DNA from: Craspedostauros australis
Taxonomy: Eukaryota > Bacillariophyta > Bacillariophyceae > Mastogloiales > Achnanthaceae
Assembly: GCA_026770025.1 (NCBI GenBank)
Contig: JAMXDE010000008.1
Coordinates: forward strand, 1-64,000
Length of the DNA stretch: 64,000 bases
Direction: 5' to 3'
The position numbers were made by a program, and so were the translations under genes. Positions 59,510-64,000 of this stretch are shown here, piece after piece. The notes beneath the pieces are model-generated. The model worked only from the letters and a program-made list of their open reading frames with translations, did not search any database and had not been told where the DNA came from. How positions within the stretch are numbered: the first letter of the stretch is position 1; each line of letters opens with the position of its first letter.

Positions 59510-62074
59510 ATGGCGACTGCCGCTGAACAAGCCGCGACGGCCATGGCGGCCGCCCGCCCACCGGAACCGAAGGCCTCCGAATCCGGCAAGAAGATCGCCA
59601 AGGCCGACAACGAGCTGCAGACGGAGATCTCGAGCGAGGCCGATCGGCACATCCAGCGCCTCAAGGAGATGCGACGGCAGGAGGCCGCGAAGAAGGAGAT
59701 GGCCGAGAAGCGCGCCAAGGCCATCCAGGAGAACCAGAAGATCCAGGCCGAGCTGCAGCGGCTCACCAAGATCAACGACGAGAAGTACCCGCACGTGGAC
59801 CAGTCGGACGTGCGCGACATCGCCCAGCGCAGCTACCCGCGTCCGCCCTTCCGCACGCCGCTCGGCACCAACCAGCCGCACCACCCGCAGATCCGGTTCA
59901 TGACGGAGTACCTGCGCCCGCACATCGTCTTCGTCATCATGCCCTTCCTGCAGGACTGGGAACGCCAGAACTGGCTGCACGCCGCCATGCTGGGGCCGCT
60001 CTTCGTGCCCAACTCGCCGCCGCCGGGACATCCGGACTTCGGCAAGCGCCCGCAGACCATGCACCCGGCCAACTGGGGCATGTCCATCAAGCAGCAGGAG
60101 ATCCAGAAGCAGAAGCACCGCGAGCAGCTCATCGCCAACGGGGCCACCCTCAACGCGCAGGGACAGGTCATGGTCAACCTAAACCCCAAGGAGCAGCAGA
60201 TCTTCAACCGCCTGCAGCAACCGCAGCAGCGTCAGAGGTACCTGCAGCAGGTCAACCAGCAGCGCATGAGGATGCGGCAGAACGAGAAGTTCGCGCAGGA
60301 GGTCGTCAAGCAGGGAGAGATGCCGCGTCGCGGTCAGGTCCTGCGCATGCTTCCCGTGGATGAGAAGAAGGATGCTCAGGAGGAGCCCAAGGAGGACGCG
60401 GTTGCTGCTGCCGACGCTAACGCCAACAGCGAGCCGCAGACCGTCGCGGAGCACATGCGGCTCATGGCCCTGGCCGAGAAGGAGAAGGAGAAGACTGGAG
60501 AGGCAAGCGCTGAGGCTAAACCAGAAGCTGAAGCTGCGGTGGAAGCACCAACTGCCGATGACAAGAAGGATTCCGAAGCAGATCCTGCAGCTGCCACGCC
60601 AGAAGCCGAGGCTGAAACCAAGGTGGAAGACAGCAAGGATGCAGACGCCACCGTTGCTACTACTACGGCTGACGCTGGTGCCGAGGCTGAAACCAAGGTG
60701 GAAGAGTGCAAGGATCCAGATGCCACTGATGCTACGGCTGGTGCCGACAACGACGCAGCAACAAAAGCGGGTGTCGCCAACCCAGATGTATTGCCCAATT
60801 ATGCAACGACGGATCCAACCAAGATGTCACGCCCGGTCTCCACCAAGATGCTCGACACCAAAACAGGCAAGCCCGCCGAGCAGCAGGGCCAGGTGGTGCC
60901 GCCGGCGAACCTCGTCTTCCCGGCACGCCCCCGCATCCAGCTCAACAGCCAGCTCGGGATCGTCGACCCCCACACCCTCCTGGAACGATTGAATTCCCGC
61001 AGGCTCTACAAGCGTGCCAACGCCAAGGACTTTCCCAACCTCACCTACGACAAGAACAAGTCCACTTCAACGCTGGCCAACGACGAGTGGGAGAGAGTGC
61101 TCGTGTGCTCCAGGGAGAGCAAGCCATTCCCCAACCCGCCAAAGTACGAGCTCATGCTATTTTCTCCCATCAACCAGCCCGTGGCCATCCTCGCATCCTA
61201 CCCGCGTTCCGGAAACTCCCTCATGAGAACCCTCTACGAACGCACCACCGTGCGTGTCACGGGATCCGACATGCGTGGAGGTCTGGCGAAGCACGATCTC
61301 GTCGGAGAGGCCGCCGTCGGCAACGGCATGGTGCAGTTCGTCAAGACGCATTTCCCCGAACGCCGTGGTGTGCCACCCTTCAAGGCCTCCAGCGTCATCC
61401 TGCTGGTGCGCAACCCTTACGATGCCATCGACTCTTACTTTAACCTCATGATGACCAGAACGCATACCACGTCCGTGTCGGAGGAGGTCCGCGCCAAGAA
61501 TCGCGCCGCCTTCGAGGAGATGGCCATGAAGGAGATCCAGGTCTGGCGCGACTTCCACGAGTACTGGCTGGCCCAGGAAATCCCCACCCTGCTCGTGCGA
61601 TACGAAGATCTCACGCGCCACACCGACCGCGTCATGGCACGCGTGCTGGAACACGCCCTCGACGTCGATCACATGCACTTCTTCTGCCGTCGCATCGAGC
61701 ACTGCTTCGCCGCGGAGACCATCGAGAAGCTCGGTTCGTACAAGCCGCGTTCCGGTGGTATCGGAAAGGCTCTGAAGAAGTACTCGCCCGAGCTGCTCCA
61801 AAAGCTCAACGTCGGTATCGTCGACACCATGCAGAAGCTGGGATACGGCTCCTTCCTCGTGCCCAACACGGAGGACTGGGACCTCACGCCGCTGCCGGGC
61901 TACGCCACCAAGCTGGCGCGTCCTCGCGGTACCGTGATCGTGAACCAGGGCGATCTCGTGCGCACGAACGAGCTCAACACGAACTGGGGGCAGATCCGTC
62001 GTCAGATGGGCGTCACCGACGGCAACCCCGGGCCGTGCCAGTGCTGGAAGTGCAAGCAAAAGGAGATGAATTAA
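59510..62074 (+). CDS. Sulfotransferase-domain protein, 854 aa, intronless
   Basis: ATG start MATAAEQAATAM. Residues ~20-100 are charged and likely coiled coil (AEKRAKAIQENQKIQAEL); ~100-280 contain a conserved-looking region (IRFMTEYLRPHIVFVIMPF); ~290-430 are Ala/Glu/Pro-rich low complexity. The C-terminal ~300 residues form a PAPS-dependent sulfotransferase fold: YPRSGNSLMR near 564 is the 5'-phosphosulfate loop, VILLVRNPYDAIDSYFN near 628 the 3'-phosphate site with the usual Arg-Asn-Pro-x-Asp, and LLVRYEDLTRH near 698 a typical downstream motif. A Cys cluster CQCWKCKQKE ends the protein. It would transfer sulfate from PAPS to an unknown acceptor. No N-terminal membrane anchor is visible, unusual for Golgi carbohydrate sulfotransferases. 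Strongly G+C-rich codons, unlike the array. Confidence 0.9.
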   Translation: MATAAEQAATAMAAARPPEPKASESGKKIAKADNELQTEISSEADRHIQRLKEMRRQEAAKKEMAEKRAKAIQENQKIQAELQRLTKINDEKYPHVDQSDVRDIAQRSYPRPPFRTPLGTNQPHHPQIRFMTEYLRPHIVFVIMPFLQDWERQNWLHAAMLGPLFVPNSPPPGHPDFGKRPQTMHPANWGMSIKQQEIQKQKHREQLIANGATLNAQGQVMVNLNPKEQQIFNRLQQPQQRQRYLQQVNQQRMRMRQNEKFAQEVVKQGEMPRRGQVLRMLPVDEKKDAQEEPKEDAVAAADANANSEPQTVAEHMRLMALAEKEKEKTGEASAEAKPEAEAAVEAPTADDKKDSEADPAAATPEAEAETKVEDSKDADATVATTTADAGAEAETKVEECKDPDATDATAGADNDAATKAGVANPDVLPNYATTDPTKMSRPVSTKMLDTKTGKPAEQQGQVVPPANLVFPARPRIQLNSQLGIVDPHTLLERLNSRRLYKRANAKDFPNLTYDKNKSTSTLANDEWERVLVCSRESKPFPNPPKYELMLFSPINQPVAILASYPRSGNSLMRTLYERTTVRVTGSDMRGGLAKHDLVGEAAVGNGMVQFVKTHFPERRGVPPFKASSVILLVRNPYDAIDSYFNLMMTRTHTTSVSEEVRAKNRAAFEEMAMKEIQVWRDFHEYWLAQEIPTLLVRYEDLTRHTDRVMARVLEHALDVDHMHFFCRRIEHCFAAETIEKLGSYKPRSGGIGKALKKYSPELLQKLNVGIVDTMQKLGYGSFLVPNTEDWDLTPLPGYATKLARPRGTVIVNQGDLVRTNELNTNWGQIRRQMGVTDGNPGPCQCWKCKQKEMN

Positions 62075-62577
62075 GTTATGATGGATTGAGACCATGCAAA
62101 GGCATGGTATGGACAAGCCGCCGTGGCTTGTTAGGGTGCCTGTGATGGAGGTAGCAGCGAGGCATGGATGAAGATGCAGATTCAGAGACACTCTATCAAT
62201 TCAACAACTGAATAATCTGGACAGGTTAGTTTAGAATCGCTCTGTCGGTACCAATACAGTGACTCTGCGTACCCAACCCATCCTCTTGTTCTGCGCATCA
62301 TGTACACTAAAGTCTACAGAACGAAACTAGAATGCGAAGCACGTTCTTCAAGAGCGCCAAAGATCGGCACAATTTGTGAGGTTCTCTCGCGCCACGCAAC
62401 AACCCGCATCAGGGATCTCGTTTCTGCGCGTTTTTCCTTGTTGGAGCCACAAAGTGTAACATTCAGCGGGAATCTATTACCATACATCGAACAGCAATAG
62501 CAATCGCAATCGCAATAGCAACACAGTACAACATACAGCAATATACAGCAACAGAGTGCACTGCTGTCCCAGCCAGA
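62075..62577. other. Intergenic space, sulfotransferase to binding-fold gene
   Basis: About 500 bases; 3' flank of one gene and promoter of the next, with a CAATAG/CAATCG microsatellite (62497-62520). No gene seen. Confidence 0.5.
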
Positions 62578-64000
62578 ATGACAGAAACGAAAGACCAAGA
62601 GCAGGAGCTGCGCATCGCGTGTCTGGAGCCATCGGCCACGGCCATCTGCCTCGCGTTGGGACTGAGACAATACATCGTTGGCATCACCCACGAATGCCAT
62701 GAGCTGGTGGGAGAGGAAGTGCTGTTCGGTGATGGTGCCAAAGATGGCGAGGAGGCGATCCGCACGTTGACGAAGAATGGATTGACGGCCGAGCAGATGG
62801 AATCGCAGAGCGCCATCCACGATGCCGTGACGGAGACCTCCAAGGCCCGCAGGGAATACGACCTGGCCAACAAGGTCTGCGATCTGCCAGGTGATGCGGA
62901 CAAGGAACCGCCACTGCGAGAACTGGATGACATTCCAACGCTGTACGGATTGGTCAAGGAGGAGTTCGTGCTGGCCAGACCCACCGTCGTCTTCACGCAG
63001 GATCTGTGCAGCGTCTGCGCGCCGACGACCACCGACGTCTACCGCGTCATGGGACAGACGAAAGACGGCAAAGCGACGGACATTCATGTCGTCTCCCTGA
63101 CACCCACCACGATGGACGATGTGGCGGACAGCTACGTGACTGTCGCCAAGGCCTGCGGCGTGGAACAGCGCGGAATCAACATGCGCAGGGACTTCGTGGC
63201 CGATCTGGAGCGCATCCAGTCCGTAGTGCGCAAGTACCGCGGAGCTGAGGTTGTCGACAACACCAGCAACGATGATGACAATCAACACGACAAACGGCCC
63301 AGCATGCTCATCCTGGAATGGCTTGCACCACCCTTCGACGGCGGACACTGGACCTACCAGATGATGGACTACGCCGGCATCCAGCTTGCCCGCAAGGACA
63401 AGGATCCCCAGCGCGATCCAAAGTCCCATCAGCTTACGTGGGACACGGTCTACAAGACCGATCCCGACTGCATCCTCGTGGGATGCTGTGGCTTTGATCT
63501 GCAGCGCAACATTCGTGACACGTGGTTGTCGCGCCGGCAGCTGCTGCCGCTGCGTTCGTGCCAGCAGAGCAACCTCTACGCCTGCAACGGCAACATCTAC
63601 ATCGCCCAGCCGGGGCCGCATCTCCTGGCCGGCACGGCCATCATGGCGGCGTGCGCGCATGGCCAGGCGCATCCCGGCGTCATTCAGGACCTCACGAAGC
63701 TTGGGTTTCTGCCACCGCGCGAGGACAATTGGGACATCGTCGATCTGCTGCAGGAGAAGCCATCCAGGATTATCGGCACGGCGATCGCCGACATAGAGGA
63801 CATTGCCGGGTTTGCGGAGATCCACAAGGAAGCCTGTGACAAGGGAGAGCTCAGCTACAAAGATCCCGCGACGGGATTCTCCGTCATGACTGAGCTGGCC
63901 CACACGAATCGCGGCAAGTGCTGTGGTTCCGGCTGTCGGCATTGTCCGTACAGTCACGAGAACGTCAGGCCCGGATCGAAAGCATCTCGCATCCAGCAGC
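62578..64000 (+). CDS. Periplasmic-binding-fold (BtuF-like) protein with DUF5522-like Cys tail, unfinished
   Basis: ATG at 62578 (MTETKDQEQELRIACLEPSATAI); 474 codons are open to the window end. The opening RIACLEPSATAICLALGL and VGITHECHE, later VVFTQDLCSVCAPT and VVSLTPTTMDDVADSY, then WDTVYKTDPDCILVGCCGF, follow the order of the bacterial cobalamin/siderophore substrate-binding fold (BtuF/FepB type). An acidic loop near residues 225-235 separates the lobes. Near the end, GKCCGSGCRHCPYSHEN matches what I know of the DUF5522 metal-binding motif. No signal peptide, so an intracellular version of a transport-type fold; substrate unknown. Eukaryotic fusions of these two domains are known to me only by memory. 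The frame has no intron. Confidence 0.8.
   Translation, partial: MTETKDQEQELRIACLEPSATAICLALGLRQYIVGITHECHELVGEEVLFGDGAKDGEEAIRTLTKNGLTAEQMESQSAIHDAVTETSKARREYDLANKVCDLPGDADKEPPLRELDDIPTLYGLVKEEFVLARPTVVFTQDLCSVCAPTTTDVYRVMGQTKDGKATDIHVVSLTPTTMDDVADSYVTVAKACGVEQRGINMRRDFVADLERIQSVVRKYRGAEVVDNTSNDDDNQHDKRPSMLILEWLAPPFDGGHWTYQMMDYAGIQLARKDKDPQRDPKSHQLTWDTVYKTDPDCILVGCCGFDLQRNIRDTWLSRRQLLPLRSCQQSNLYACNGNIYIAQPGPHLLAGTAIMAACAHGQAHPGVIQDLTKLGFLPPREDNWDIVDLLQEKPSRIIGTAIADIEDIAGFAEIHKEACDKGELSYKDPATGFSVMTELAHTNRGKCCGSGCRHCPYSHENVRPGSKASRIQQ

Noticed and set aside
59480-60118. Minus-strand Leu/Arg-rich open frame opposite the sulfotransferase start
   Set aside because: Typical antisense shadow of G+C-rich coding DNA.
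62314-63957. 547-codon minus-strand frame opposite the binding-fold gene
   Set aside because: Shadow of the plus-strand gene, which has recognisable domains.
1-64000. tRNA, rRNA or telomere repeats
   Set aside because: I saw no cloverleaf with A and B boxes, no rRNA core sequence and no telomere-type hexamer tracts on reading; a covariance-model scan was not possible here.

Overview
The window is nuclear DNA from a microbial eukaryote that I cannot name. The genes that look functional are long and show no obvious introns. The mobile elements are eukaryotic (an LTR element of the copia group, a LINE with endonuclease, reverse transcriptase and RNase H, and DNA transposons with inverted ends), and the proteins are rich in ankyrin, BTB and low-complexity segments. 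The reverse transcriptase wording (motifs such as NDAKSCYDRI and GIGQGNGAGPAIW) reminds me of elements from stramenopile algae and oomycetes, but that is recollection, not a search.

Bases 1 to about 58,960 are one array of repeated cassettes. Each cassette ends (reading the plus strand) with a BTB domain unit and an ankyrin-repeat gene, both on the minus strand, followed by a common linker of about 0.5 to 0.8 kb. The cargo in front of BTB-ankyrin comes in two kinds. Type 1 (cassettes at 1-4782, 24115-32250 and 32260-40397) carries a decayed Ser/Arg-rich gene on the minus strand and a decayed plus-strand gene of unknown family. Type 2 (10419-18000, and 42112-46961 plus 55644-58960) carries two tandem plus-strand paralogues with a Myb/SANT-like N-terminus, an acidic middle, a basic patch and a C-terminal coiled coil. 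The ankyrin genes have 7, 16, 6, 8 and 20 repeats of a very uniform 34-residue unit. BTB copies are mostly broken; the one at 14857-15720 is open throughout.

Four mobile elements interrupt the array, and each has its empty site still visible in a sister cassette: a copia element with identical LTRs (4783-10418), a 6.1-kb DNA transposon with 154-bp imperfect inverted ends and an 8-bp target duplication (18001-24106), a 1.48-kb non-autonomous element with 16-bp inverted ends (40398-41877), and a full-length LINE with a 16-bp target duplication (46962-55643), which sits inside a BTB unit. Three of the four inter-cassette linkers in the window have been hit.

From about 58,960 the sequence changes to richer G+C, apparently single-copy DNA with two head-to-tail intronless genes: a sulfotransferase-domain protein (59510-62074) and a periplasmic-binding-fold protein with a Cys-rich DUF5522-like tail (62578 to the end, unfinished).

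The most interesting idea is the array itself: a family of BTB-ankyrin proteins (a layout known from CUL3 ubiquitin-ligase adaptors) whose ankyrin surfaces vary by gain, loss and homogenisation of repeats, repeatedly duplicated with one of two exchangeable cargo modules. Whether it works as a recognition repertoire is inference.
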